NCBI GenBank assembly: GCA_964630265.1
Contig: CAZVRW010000027.1
Location: forward strand, 1 to 36,540
From: CAZBWP01 sp964630265
Lineage (GTDB): Bacteria > Pseudomonadota > Alphaproteobacteria > Rhodospirillales > Defluviicoccaceae
Direction: 5' to 3'
Length of the DNA: 36,540 nucleotides
Part shown: positions 24,354 through 33,396 of the stretch, in pieces
Numbering within the stretch: the stretch's first letter is position 1
Layout: each line of letters starts with the position of its first letter
The notes under the pieces: model-generated
Databases searched by the model: none
What the model was told of the DNA's origin: nothing
The model's input: only the letters and a program-made list of their open reading frames with translations
Program-made: the position numbers and the translations under genes

Positions 24354-27300
24354 TCAATAGTCCTTCTGCCATAACAGCCCGATAGAACCGCCGGTGTCGG
24401 CGTCGGCGCCGGTCCCAGTGCCGCCGAACTGCATCTCCGCCGAGATCTGGGGCGTGATCCGGTACTCGGCGCGATAGGTCGATGTTCCCGGCGTCGTTCC
24501 CTGGCGGGTTTCCACATAGATGTCCGGGGTGACGTAGCGGCCGACGCTCACACTGGGGCCGTCGTCGCCCGTCAATCCCGCATCGACCGCCAGGGTGTCG
24601 ATCCCAAGCACGTCCCGGACCGAGCCGAGGATGCCACCGGTAACACCGCCACCGCCGCGCAAACCGTCGATGGCCAAGGCCAGCTCCAAGGCCTCCCCGG
24701 GGGAGAGTTCCGAGGAGTTCTTGCTGAACAGGGCGCGTGGCAGCACCTCGCTCTCAGGCAGGCCGTCGGGTGAACTGATGTTGATCTCGAAATCGGATAC
24801 CGGGCCGGAGACGCCGATCACCGCCGTGGCGTCACGCCCAACGAAGGTGGCCTCGACGTCGATCCGCGGGTCGATGGTTCGCTCGCCCAGGAACTCGACC
24901 AGCCCCTTGGTCAGCCGGAACTGCTTGCTGGCGAAGGTGAAGCTGCCGCGGATCACCTCGATGGAGCCGACGATGATCGGCGTCTCGGTGGTGCCGGTCA
25001 CGCGCAGATTGCCGTTCCACTCGGATTCCAGGCCTCGGCCCCGGACGAACACCCGCCGCGGCATGTCCAGCTCCAAGTCGAGTTCGATCGCCGCGGCAGG
25101 CGACGCCGGCGGCTCGGCCTGCGCCATTTCGGCCGCGGCCGCCGCCTCGGCGTCGGTGCGGATCTCGATGACGTCGAGATCGACCACCGACGGCGGCAGG
25201 GTGTCGACCAGTTCAACGTTGACGCGGTCGGTCTCGACCCGCCCGGCGATGCGCCCGCCGTCGGGGCCGATGTTGGCGTTGATGTCGCCGCTCGCCTGCG
25301 CGGTGACGTCGTCGCGGCGCACCAGCACCGCCCGGCGGAACGAGGCCTCCACGGTCAGCTCGCCGCCGTCCAAATCGACGCGGCCGCGACCGGTCAGGCT
25401 GCCGTCGCCACCGTCGCCACTGTCGATGCTCACCGTCAGGGTGTCGTCGCCCGACGCTTCGGCCCGCAGGGTGAGTGGCCGCAGCAACGTGCCGAAGATG
25501 AGGTGCTCATAGCTGCCGCCCTCCAAGGTCACCTCGCCGCTCAATGCCGGATTGCCGAGCGTGCCACCGACATCCAGGGCGATGCGGCCGGGCCCGGTCA
25601 CCCGATGCTCGTCCAGCGGCAGCGCCTCCACGAGCGGCTCCATCTCGCCCTGCCAGCGGACCTGCCCGCTGATCGGCGCCCGGTCATCCAGCGCCGGCGT
25701 CAGCGTCGCGGCGTCCACCGAGATCGGGACCCGGCCCGATGCCCGCAAATCGTCACCGAAGCCGCCGACCGTGGCCTGGAGATCGAGAATCCCACCGCGC
25801 CAGGTACCATCGACGGCGGCATTCAAGGTCGGCATGGCGGCCAACGTCGTCCTCTCCTCGGCCACGTCGGCGAGCCTCAGGGAGAGCGTGCCGCCGAGTT
25901 GGCGGCCATCGCGGCGCAGGTCGATATCGGCATCGAGGCTGCCGGCAAGGTTGAGGTCGGGGACCGCCAGATCGGCCAGGCTCAGCGGCAATCCCCGCGC
26001 CGTGATGCGCGCCGCCGGCTCGGCACCGCCAAGATCGGCGGTGGCGGTGAGCGTGCCGCCGTCGAGGGCGAGGTCGAGGGTGTCGACGACCGTGCGCCCG
26101 TCGGCCAGGGTCACCGTTACCGGGCGTTGCAGAGCCAGCCGATGGTCGCCGGCGCTGGCCGCGAAGGTCGCCAAGTCGATGCGGGTGGTGCCGTCGCGGA
26201 CGCCGAAAGTGCCGGCGGCGTCCATTTGGAACGCCGGCTCTCCCGGCCCGGCCGCGGTCAGGGCGAAGCGGGCGGATTCGAGATTGCCGCCGACGTCGGC
26301 GGTCACCGTATCGATGGTCACGCCACCGACGACGATCCCCTCGCCGCGGGCGTCGAGGCGGAGACCCGGCGTACCCAACGCGTCGGTGACGCCTCCCCGG
26401 GCCGTGACGCGTCGCACCGCCAGGGTCTCGGCGCCCGCCTCGCTGAGGCGCAGGTCGACGGCGGTCAGGTCCACGGAGACGGTCTGGCCGAGACGCGCAT
26501 CGCCGCCGAGCTCGACGTCGAGGCTTGCCCGCCCGGACAGCCGCTGGCCGTCGAGGGCAACCCCCTGGGGCAAGAGCCGCGCGGCCAGCGCCCCCTCGAT
26601 CGGCGTGCCGTCGAACGGCACCACCAGGGCGCCGTCGATGCCGAGGCCGGCGGCTTGCACGGCGATGCGCTCGAGTCGCAGGCGATCGCCGCCGGTGACG
26701 GCGAAGGCCGTCGCCAGCGAGACGGGTCCATGGGGCGTGGTTGCGGTGACCGAGAGGTCGCCGGTCGGCGCCGACGCCACGGTCGTCGCCGCCAGTTCGG
26801 CCGCGATGTCGTCCAGGCGGGTTTCGCCCACCGCCACCTCGGGCGCGCGCAACCGCACCCGCACCGACGGGTCGGCCACCGGCCCGGCGGCGGTCGCGGA
26901 GACGCCGAGCCGCCCGGCGAGGGGCGTGCCCAGCGCGTCGGAGAGCGGCGCCAGCGCAGGCACCTGGGCGGTGAGTTCGGCGGTCACCTGCTCCAGGCCA
27001 TCGTGCAGCCGCGCCTTGCCCTGCAGGCTGAGCAGCGCCGCCTCGACGACGAGGTCGTTGATCGTCAACGTCTCGTCCCCGGCGAGCGCGAAGGCGGCCG
27101 ACAGGTCGACCGCCGGGCCGAACAGCGCGTCGAGCAGGGCATCGCCGGTCACCGCGTCCACCAGCCCCGCGGCGACAGTGCCCTGCAGCGCCAGCGTCTC
27201 GACGTTGCCGTCGACGCCCAGGCTGAGCAGCGCCGAGCCACCGAGCGGCATGCCGGCAACGGACGACAGCGCGGCGAGATCGTCGACGGTCAGGTCGGCC

Positions 27301-28751
27301 GCCGCGTCCACGGCACCATCGCCGAAGCCGTAGCGGGCGCGGCCGAGCAGCCGGGCGAAGGCCAGATCAACGCTGAGCCGATCGACGACGGCGACCTCCC
27401 CCGGCACATCGACGCTGCCGGTGAGCGCCAACGTCGCCGTCTCGCCGACCAGCGGCGCCGCCGTCGGATCGTCGAGCAGCACGCCTGCGGCGTCGACGCG
27501 AAGATCGATGTCGATCGTCTCGACCGCGGCCGACGTCGGCAGGGCGGTCAGCTGGAGATCAAGGGTCTCGGCGGTGACGCCGGGGGCCCGTGGTGACTCC
27601 AGGCGGCCCTGCACATTGAGCCGCGGGGCGGACAACGTGCCGCTCGCCTCGGCGCGCACGCGACCACCGCCGAACGCCGCCGGAGCGACGACGCCGTCGA
27701 GCCGGGCCGGGTCGGTCACCGTGAGCGTCGCCTCGGCGGCGACGGTCTCGCCCTCGAGGCGCCCCGCCGCCGCCAGTTCGGCCGCGGCGGCGCGGACGAG
27801 CAGCCGCTCGACGGTGACGACTTCGTCGCCGAACGCGGCCTGGAGATCGAGGTGGAGGGCATCACCGACCGCCGGCCGCAGCGGCTCATCCAGCAGCCCG
27901 GAAACGTCCGCCGTGCCGGAAAGATGCAGAACGGAGAGCGAGACCAGGCCGACATCGGCGGTGACGTCGAGCAGGCCGTCGGCCGCGGCGGTGACGGTGC
28001 CGCGCCAATCGTCGAGCGGCCCCTCGCCGGCCAACGTCACCCGCAGCGCGGGATACGGCTCGAGGCCGGCGAGGCGAAGGATCATGCCGCCCTCGGGCTC
28101 GGCGATCCGCGCCGTCAGCGCCAGCGTCGCCGCCGCCGGATCCAGGGTCGCGTCGACGACGACCTCGCCGCCGGCGCCATCCAGCCGGACCAGTTTGAGG
28201 TCGGTGACGATGGCATCGCCGGCGTCGGCGGCCAACTGCCCCTCCAGCCGCCACGTCGCCGCCTCGCCGACGACGGCCGCGTCGATGTGGATCGGGTCGG
28301 CGAGCAGGCGATCGATGCGCACCGTCACCGGCAGCGACGGGATCTCGAACACCGCGTCCTCATCCGGCTCGGGAGCCGCCGGCTCGGGGTCCGCCTCGGG
28401 CTGCCGCAGCACCTGGAGGTTTTCCATCGATGCGTCGGTGACGTGCAAGCGCCCGGCGAACAGCGCGGCGGGCCGCCACGTGATCACCGCCGCGTCGAGC
28501 GTCAGCCACGGGCCCGCGGCATCGGCGACGGCGACATCGGTGACGGCGAGGCGCAACGGAAAGCCCGCCCCGACGCCGCCGATGGTGACGCCCGAGCCGT
28601 CGTCGGCGCGGCTGACATCGCTGAGCACCCGGGCCAGCATCGCCCGGCCGGGCTCCGTCCGCAGGTAGACGGCGGCGCCGATGCCGAGACCCACGATGAC
28701 GACGATCAAGCCGAGCAGCGACCAGCCGGCAATGACGAGTGAGCGGCGCAT
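24354..28751 (-). CDS. tamB: Translocation and assembly module protein TamB
   Basis: The protein is 1465 aa. An N-terminal membrane anchor (SLVIAGWSLLGLIVVIVGLGIGAAVYL, about 4-30) is followed by a very long repetitive beta-rich region of AsmA/TamB type, with alternating hydrophobic residues and many short strands. The C-terminal DUF490/TamB domain includes SGEVTLEGGSYEHLIFGTLLRPLTL, GSIEVIRGSFTFASKQFRLTKGLVEFLGERTIDPRIDVEATF and SPDGLPESEVLPRALFSKNSSELSPGEALELALAI, which are family hallmarks. TamB spans the periplasm and works with TamA in outer-membrane assembly and, in related proteins, lipid transport. The start is the ATG 1 nt after the tamA stop. Very high GC and Ala/Asp/Val-rich composition match the neighbours. 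Confidence 0.94.
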   Translation of the reverse strand: MRRSLVIAGWSLLGLIVVIVGLGIGAAVYLRTEPGRAMLARVLSDVSRADDGSGVTIGGVGAGFPLRLAVTDVAVADAAGPWLTLDAAVITWRPAALFAGRLHVTDASMENLQVLRQPEADPEPAAPEPDEDAVFEIPSLPVTVRIDRLLADPIHIDAAVVGEAATWRLEGQLAADAGDAIVTDLKLVRLDGAGGEVVVDATLDPAAATLALTARIAEPEGGMILRLAGLEPYPALRVTLAGEGPLDDWRGTVTAAADGLLDVTADVGLVSLSVLHLSGTADVSGLLDEPLRPAVGDALHLDLQAAFGDEVVTVERLLVRAAAAELAAAGRLEGETVAAEATLTVTDPARLDGVVAPAAFGGGRVRAEASGTLSAPRLNVQGRLESPRAPGVTAETLDLQLTALPTSAAVETIDIDLRVDAAGVLLDDPTAAPLVGETATLALTGSVDVPGEVAVVDRLSVDLAFARLLGRARYGFGDGAVDAAADLTVDDLAALSSVAGMPLGGSALLSLGVDGNVETLALQGTVAAGLVDAVTGDALLDALFGPAVDLSAAFALAGDETLTINDLVVEAALLSLQGKARLHDGLEQVTAELTAQVPALAPLSDALGTPLAGRLGVSATAAGPVADPSVRVRLRAPEVAVGETRLDDIAAELAATTVASAPTGDLSVTATTPHGPVSLATAFAVTGGDRLRLERIAVQAAGLGIDGALVVPFDGTPIEGALAARLLPQGVALDGQRLSGRASLDVELGGDARLGQTVSVDLTAVDLRLSEAGAETLAVRRVTARGGVTDALGTPGLRLDARGEGIVVGGVTIDTVTADVGGNLESARFALTAAGPGEPAFQMDAAGTFGVRDGTTRIDLATFAASAGDHRLALQRPVTVTLADGRTVVDTLDLALDGGTLTATADLGGAEPAARITARGLPLSLADLAVPDLNLAGSLDADIDLRRDGRQLGGTLSLRLADVAEERTTLAAMPTLNAAVDGTWRGGILDLQATVGGFGDDLRASGRVPISVDAATLTPALDDRAPISGQVRWQGEMEPLVEALPLDEHRVTGPGRIALDVGGTLGNPALSGEVTLEGGSYEHLIFGTLLRPLTLRAEASGDDTLTVSIDSGDGGDGSLTGRGRVDLDGGELTVEASFRRAVLVRRDDVTAQASGDINANIGPDGGRIAGRVETDRVNVELVDTLPPSVVDLDVIEIRTDAEAAAAAEMAQAEPPASPAAAIELDLELDMPRRVFVRGRGLESEWNGNLRVTGTTETPIIVGSIEVIRGSFTFASKQFRLTKGLVEFLGERTIDPRIDVEATFVGRDATAVIGVSGPVSDFEINISSPDGLPESEVLPRALFSKNSSELSPGEALELALAIDGLRGGGGVTGGILGSVRDVLGIDTLAVDAGLTGDDGPSVSVGRYVTPDIYVETRQGTTPGTSTYRAEYRITPQISAEMQFGGTGTGADADTGGSIGLLWQKDY

Positions 28752-28752
28752 C

Positions 28753-30594
28753 TCAGAAAGCCTGCCCCAAGCTGATGTAGAACTGGAACGCGTCGTCGAT
28801 GCCCGGCCGTCGGTTGATCGGAAAACCGACGTCGAGGCGCAACGGTCCCGCCGGAGAATGATAGCGCAGGCCCAGCCCCGCTGCCCACTGCAGCGGTTCG
28901 TCGAAGTTGGGAAGTTGATTGTCGTAGACGTTGCCGCCGTTGATGAATGGCACGACGGCGATGTTGCCCCAGACCCGCAGCCGCGCCTCGGCGGCCACCA
29001 GGAACAGCGAGCGGCCGCCGATCGGGTCATTGTCGGCGTCCAAGGGGCCGACGAGCTGGAAGCCGTAGCCGCGGATCGAGCCGCCGCCGCCCGCGTAGAA
29101 ACGCTTGTTGGCGGGAATGTTGGCCGTCTCCTCGCCGAAGATGGAGCCGATCCGCAGACGACCGGCGAGGACGTAGCGCCGGTCGCTGTCGAGCGGCTGG
29201 TAGACGGCGAGATCGGCCTCGGAATGGACGAACGTCAAGCCGACATCGGACGCGCCGGCGTAGGGGGTGAGTGCCAAGTTGAAGCGCACGCCCTCGGTCG
29301 GGTCCAGGTCGTTGTCGTGACCACTGTAGCTGAGCGTCGACGGCAGGCCGAAGAGCAAGGTGTCCTGGGTTCCCTCGGTATCTTCCAGGCGGCTGTACTC
29401 CAGGCCGCCGGCGACGGTAGCGTCCCACTTGTCGGTGAGCGGCCAGCCAATACCGACAGTCGTCGCCGCTTCGATGCCGGTGAAGGCGTCGGTGTTACTG
29501 TTGGTGAACGAGGCCCTGGCGAACAGCTCCCGATCGAGCGCATGGAAGTTGGGACGCTGGAACGCGGCGACGAACGACTGCTCAAGGAAATCGCCACCCA
29601 GCCCAATGTCCAGGTTCTCGTCGCGGCCGAACAGGTTGCGATGCCGCCAGAACACGCGGCCGCCGGGGCCGCCGTCGGTCGAATAGGAGATCCCCGCCCC
29701 GACCGTGCGCGGCTTCGACTCGGTCAGCTTGACGGTTATCGCCAGTTGCCCGTCGGCATCGACGGTGTCGGCCAGCGCCAGGATGACGCTGGAGAACAGG
29801 CCGGTATCGCGCAGGTTGCGTGTGAAGGCATCCACTTGGCTGAGGTCAAAGGGCTCGCCCTCTCGCCACGTCACCCATTGGCGCAGGTAGTCTTCGTGGG
29901 TGCGCTGCAAGCCTTCCAGCGTCAACGCGCCGAACCGCGCCGGTGGCCCGGGATCCATGACCCAGGTGACATTGACGGTCTGGTCGCGATGGTCGACGGT
30001 GATGACGCGATCCACCTGCCGGGCCAACGGCCGCGCGTTGTTCTCCAGATGCTGGAGCAGGCGATTGCCGACCTCGACGACCTCGGCGCCGCGCGCCGGT
30101 TGCCCGGCGACGAAGCCCACCGCCTCCGGATCGGGCGCCTCCGGCGGCGGCCGATCCCCGGCGAACCGCACGGTGAAGCTGCCGAAGCTGTAACGCGCAC
30201 CCGGCTCGACGGTCAGCACCACCGTGGGCGGTTCGGTCGTCTCCTCGAACGCCGACTGCACCTTCCCATCCCAGAAGCCCTCGGAGCGGAGAACGACGCG
30301 CAGCCGCTCCTCGTCACCCTCGATCCGCCGCAACAGCCCGCTCAGGGTCGCCGGCGGCCGATCCGCCAGGGTCTTGAGATTGAGGCTGCGCTCCATGACA
30401 TCGCGCAGGTCATCGTCCTCGACGCCGAGGAGCTTGACCTGATAAGCGACGCCGTTGGTGGTGGGAACCTCGGCGGCCTGTTCGTCGAGAACCGGATCAT
30501 CCGGCTCCTCAGCCGCCACCATCGGCGGCGCGGCGAGCCACGCCGCTACCAGCATGGCGACACCAGAAAGCACCAGCCAAACGCGCAGAACCAT
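28753..30594 (-). CDS. tamA: Outer-membrane Omp85-family protein TamA
   Basis: The protein is 613 aa with a signal peptide (about 1-28, ending AAPPMVAA). POTRA domains follow to about residue 270 (YQVKLLGVEDDDLRDVM, YSFGSFTVRFAG, ARFGALTLEGLQRTHEDYLRQWV). The rest is a 16-strand Omp85 barrel. The conserved barrel motif reads RFYAGGGGSIRGYGFQ, and the last strand ends in Phe (FQFYISLGQAF), the BAM recognition signal. The tandem with tamB, 1 nt apart, distinguishes it from BamA. TamA and TamB together insert a subset of outer-membrane proteins. A short leaderless-looking start (no strong Shine-Dalgarno) follows the upstream binding-protein gene after 59 nt, so an own promoter is uncertain. Confidence 0.94.
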   Translation of the reverse strand: MVLRVWLVLSGVAMLVAAWLAAPPMVAAEEPDDPVLDEQAAEVPTTNGVAYQVKLLGVEDDDLRDVMERSLNLKTLADRPPATLSGLLRRIEGDEERLRVVLRSEGFWDGKVQSAFEETTEPPTVVLTVEPGARYSFGSFTVRFAGDRPPPEAPDPEAVGFVAGQPARGAEVVEVGNRLLQHLENNARPLARQVDRVITVDHRDQTVNVTWVMDPGPPARFGALTLEGLQRTHEDYLRQWVTWREGEPFDLSQVDAFTRNLRDTGLFSSVILALADTVDADGQLAITVKLTESKPRTVGAGISYSTDGGPGGRVFWRHRNLFGRDENLDIGLGGDFLEQSFVAAFQRPNFHALDRELFARASFTNSNTDAFTGIEAATTVGIGWPLTDKWDATVAGGLEYSRLEDTEGTQDTLLFGLPSTLSYSGHDNDLDPTEGVRFNLALTPYAGASDVGLTFVHSEADLAVYQPLDSDRRYVLAGRLRIGSIFGEETANIPANKRFYAGGGGSIRGYGFQLVGPLDADNDPIGGRSLFLVAAEARLRVWGNIAVVPFINGGNVYDNQLPNFDEPLQWAAGLGLRYHSPAGPLRLDVGFPINRRPGIDDAFQFYISLGQAF

Positions 30595-30653
30595 GTGCCG
30601 TCGGGCCGTCCGTTGCCCGCCGCGGGCCGTTGCCGGACCGGTGGTCAGCCTCC

Positions 30654-31520
30654 TCAGCGGATGGGAATTCCCTGCAGAATGTAGAGTGCGATCAACAACT
30701 CACTCGGTTGCGCCTCTGGGAAGTGGCGCGCGTAGAGGTTCCAGATCTCGCCCGAGCGATAGGTCTCCGCTAGGGCGGCGTCGGCGACGAGTTTCAGGTC
30801 GTCGTCGCCCCGTCGGAGCATGATGGCGTACGGCTCGTAGGAATAGAACTGACCCGAGAGCTTGAAGGCGTCGCTGTCCGCCGCGTCCCGCAACAGACCG
30901 AAGAGCAGGATGCGATCGGCAAAGTAGGCATCGATGGTGCCCTCGCGCAGCAGACCCAAAGCTTCCGTGTGCTCATCGACGGTGCGGACCGTGGCGGTGA
31001 TGCCTTCGCGTTGCAGGGTGTCGCGCAGTCCCGCCTCGGTCGTTGTCCCCTGTAATACGCCGACGGCCTTGCCCTCCAGATCCTTGAATTCCGCGATCGG
31101 CGAATCGGCCTTGAGCGCCATCTCGGCGCCGGTGACGAAGGTGGAGAGGGTGAAGGACACCTCCCGCTGCCGGTCCAGGGTGTGGGTGGTCGAACCGCAC
31201 TCCACGTCGATGGCGCCGGACTTCACCATCTGCAGGCGCTCGCCGGCGGCCACCGGCACGAACTCGACCTGCATGTCGGTCCGCCCGGTGGCGGCACGCA
31301 CCCCTTCGGCGATGGCGCGACACAGGTCGACGCTGTAGCCTGCCGGCTCGCCAGCCGCATCCCGATAGGAGAATGGCCGCGCGTCCTCGCGGAAGCCAAT
31401 GGTGAATTGTCCGGTCTGGCGGACCGTGGACAAGGTATCCGCGGTGGCGGTGGCGGTGGTCGCGGCGACTGCGGCCACGACCGAGAACGCGATCACTGCC
31501 GCGGCGCACTTGATGCGCAT
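30654..31520 (-). CDS. Amino-acid ABC transporter substrate-binding protein, GltI-like
   Basis: The protein is 288 aa, with a signal peptide (MRIKCAAAVIAFSVVAAVAATTATATA) and the family-3 solute-binding fold. Recognisable parts are TGQFTIGFREDARPFSYRDAAGEPAGYSVDLCRAIAEGV, AGERLQMVKSGAIDVECGSTTHTLDRQREVSFT (close to the GltI-type ECGSTT motif) and GKAVGVLQGTTTEAGL. It would bind glutamate/aspartate or a related polar amino acid in the periplasm. No permease or ATPase gene lies nearby, so it is an orphan binding protein or a sensor partner. ATG 31520 has AGGAG 8 nt upstream. The open frame upstream runs through the 27-bp repeats and is not thought to be translated as part of this protein. Confidence 0.9.
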   Translation of the reverse strand: MRIKCAAAVIAFSVVAAVAATTATATADTLSTVRQTGQFTIGFREDARPFSYRDAAGEPAGYSVDLCRAIAEGVRAATGRTDMQVEFVPVAAGERLQMVKSGAIDVECGSTTHTLDRQREVSFTLSTFVTGAEMALKADSPIAEFKDLEGKAVGVLQGTTTEAGLRDTLQREGITATVRTVDEHTEALGLLREGTIDAYFADRILLFGLLRDAADSDAFKLSGQFYSYEPYAIMLRRGDDDLKLVADAALAETYRSGEIWNLYARHFPEAQPSELLIALYILQGIPIR

Positions 31521-31628
31521 ATTGACTGCTCCTTCCCATGAGATGACGCCAAGATGGGCGACCTTACGACCGCCCATGCAGGTCATCAAGCCCGCTCGGC
31601 TGGCCGCGGCCCGGCAGCACGGAGGGGA

Positions 31629-31709
31629 TACCCTCACCAAAAGTATGACGGGGGGTACCCTCACCAAAAGTACGAGGGGGGGTACCCTCACCAAAAGTAT
31701 GGACGACAC
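31629..31709. repeat. 27-bp tandem repeat, three units, in the divergent binding-protein/moaA promoter region
   Basis: Units start at 31629, 31656 and 31683. The 15-bp core TACCCTCACCAAAAG is identical in all three, and the next bases are TATGACGGGGGG, TACGAGGGGGGG and TATGGACGACAC. The last unit keeps only the first 19 bases of similarity. The period of 27 bp also encodes a 9-residue repeat (LLVRVPP-type) on the minus strand, which keeps that frame open by chance. It lies 109 bp upstream of the binding-protein start and 100 bp upstream of moaA. The remainder of the 289-bp gap holds no gene or recognisable Moco riboswitch. Confidence 0.9.
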
Positions 31710-31809
31710 CGGCCGCGGCGTCGTGTACCCTGATGGTTCGGAAATTTACGAGCCGTGACAAAACGGTTCGCAAGATCGAGAAAAATGCTCGGGAGGGCTG
31801 TCCGCTTCC

Positions 31810-32799
31810 ATGATCGATCCCTTCGGCCGCCGCATCACCTATCTGCGTGTCTCGGTTACCGACCGCTGCGACTTCCGCTGTCAATATTGCATGGCAGAGG
31901 AGATGACATTCCTGCCGAAGGCGGAGGTGCTGTCGCTGGAAGAACTGGACCGGCTGTGCAGTGCCTTCGTCCGCCACGGCGTGCGCAAACTCAGGCTCAC
32001 GGGGGGCGAGCCGCTAGTCCGCCGCAACATCATGTCGCTGTTTCGGGCCCTCGGCCGGCACTTGGCGCGCGGCGACCTCGACGAACTGACGCTCACCACC
32101 AACGGCAGTCAGCTTGCCCGCTATGCGCAAGAGTTGAAGGATTGCGGCGTGCAGCGCATCAATGTTTCCCTGGACTCGCTGCGTCCCGACCGCTTTCAGC
32201 AGATCACCCGGCGGGGCCGTCTTGACACCGTGCTGGACGGTCTCGACGCCGCCGACTGTGCCGGCCTCGCCGTGAAAATCAACACCGTGGCCCTCAACGG
32301 CATCAACGACGACGAAATCGACGATCTCGTCCGCTTCTGTGGCGATCGCGGCTACGACCTCTGCTTCATCGAAACCATGCCGCTGGGCGAGGTCACCGTC
32401 AGCCGCGTCGATCAGTATCTCTCCCTCGCCGCCGTGCGCCGAGAGATCGAACACCACTGGACCCTGGTCGACACCACCTATCGGACGGGCGGGCCGGCGC
32501 GCTACGTCCAGGTTGCCGAGACCGGCCGGCGTATCGGCTTCATCACGCCCATGTCCCACAATTTCTGCGAAAGCTGCAACCGCGTCCGCGTGACCTGCAC
32601 CGGCACGCTCTACATGTGTCTGGGCCAGGACGACGCCGCCGACCTGCGCACGCCCATGCGCGCCAGTGAAACGGATATCCCGCTGCTCGCCGCCATCGAG
32701 GCGGCCATCGCGCGCAAGCCGAAAGGCCACGACTTCATCATCGACCGGGCGATCAATCGGCCGGCGGTGGTCCGCCACATGAGCATGACCGGCGGCTGA
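31810..32799 (+). CDS. moaA: GTP 3',8-cyclase MoaA
   Basis: The protein is 329 aa. MoaA is a radical-SAM enzyme that starts molybdenum cofactor synthesis by converting GTP to 3',8-cyclo-GTP, with MoaC acting next. The radical-SAM cluster motif is Cys20-x3-Cys24-x2-Cys27 (CDFRCQYC). The SAM-binding RLTGGEPLVRR follows, and the second [4Fe-4S] site is in the C-terminus (CESCNRVRVTCTGTLYMC). The C-terminal Gly-Gly is present, as needed for activity. GGAGGG lies about 12 nt before the ATG, a slightly long spacing. No other moa genes are adjacent, apart from the distant MobA-like ORF at 23784. Confidence 0.97.
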   Translation: MIDPFGRRITYLRVSVTDRCDFRCQYCMAEEMTFLPKAEVLSLEELDRLCSAFVRHGVRKLRLTGGEPLVRRNIMSLFRALGRHLARGDLDELTLTTNGSQLARYAQELKDCGVQRINVSLDSLRPDRFQQITRRGRLDTVLDGLDAADCAGLAVKINTVALNGINDDEIDDLVRFCGDRGYDLCFIETMPLGEVTVSRVDQYLSLAAVRREIEHHWTLVDTTYRTGGPARYVQVAETGRRIGFITPMSHNFCESCNRVRVTCTGTLYMCLGQDDAADLRTPMRASETDIPLLAAIEAAIARKPKGHDFIIDRAINRPAVVRHMSMTGG

Positions 32800-32962
32800 C
32801 GCTGTACCGGCGTCCGGGCCGGGCGGCCGCCACTGCCGCGTCGCCCACCGCTGGCCCGGCGCAGTGGTGTGGCATTCTTGCCAACGCATTTACCAATTCA
32901 TCACGCATGCACACTAAAACCGGCGAGTGCACGCATTTCCACAAGATCGTCTCTTGCCAAAG

Positions 32963-32977
32963 TAACCCATACGGGTA
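32963..32977. promoter_or_regulatory. Semi-palindrome ACCCAT-AC-GGGTA upstream of a small ORF
   Basis: TAACCCAT-AC-GGGTA lies 106 bp before the ORF at 33083. It shares ACCCAT-N2-GGGTA with the site at 19700-19712. The surrounding 283-bp gap (32800-33082) is AT-richer than its neighbours and looks like a promoter region, but no sigma-54 or CtrA site is seen. Confidence 0.35.
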
Positions 32978-33082
32978 TCGTTCGCCGGACGCTGCGTACA
33001 TAACGTGACGTCGTTTGGTTTCCGTACCTTGCCCGGCAACGCCCGGCGCGGAACCCCCAAGAAGGAAGGATAGCGACAAGAC

Positions 33083-33328
33083 ATGTCCAACCGAACGATG
33101 CTGAGCCCGCCACAGGCTATGGCGACCCTCGACGTCCCCCTGCCCAACACCTGCCCGGCGCCACCGGACCCCGCGCCCGCGGGTGCCAGCCAAACCGACG
33201 GTATCCTCGAGGCCGCTCTCCGCTACCTGGCGGCCGACCTCAAGGATCTCGCCCAGCAGGCCCCGGCGCACAAGCGCGATGCCCTGTTCGCCATCGTTGG
33301 CCTGATCGACAGCCTCGCCGAGCAATAA
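33083..33328 (+). CDS. Hypothetical protein, 81 aa
   Basis: I do not recognise this protein. The N-terminal half is Pro/Ala-rich and probably disordered (about 1-38). The C-terminal half is a predicted amphipathic helical pair (GILEAALRYLAADLKDLAQQAP, then KRDALFAIVGLIDSLAEQ). There is no signal peptide. A purine-rich AAGGAAGGA lies 12 nt upstream of the ATG, a long spacing; internal ATGs at 33098 and 33119 are alternatives. It has its own long upstream region and is followed by msrA after 68 bp. Confidence 0.55.
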   Translation: MSNRTMLSPPQAMATLDVPLPNTCPAPPDPAPAGASQTDGILEAALRYLAADLKDLAQQAPAHKRDALFAIVGLIDSLAEQ

Positions 33329-33396
33329 CCGCCTCGCGGCGTCGCCTGCCCGCCCCCACATCTCAAGCCAGGTAAGCAGTGTGGATGGAGGGCGCG

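Noticed and set aside
25503..28742. Several long plus-strand frames opposite tamB
   Set aside because: The minus-strand TamB protein has an anchor, repeats and a conserved C-terminal domain in the expected place next to tamA; the plus frames have no protein character.
31521..31709. N-terminal extension of the GltI-like protein through the 27-bp repeats
   Set aside because: The signal peptide and AGGAG ribosome-binding site place the start at 31520; the frame is open upstream only because the repeat period is a multiple of three.
32990..33030. Sigma-54 promoter upstream of the 81-aa ORF (GG...TTGC)
   Set aside because: The GG and GC are 12 bp apart instead of the required 10.
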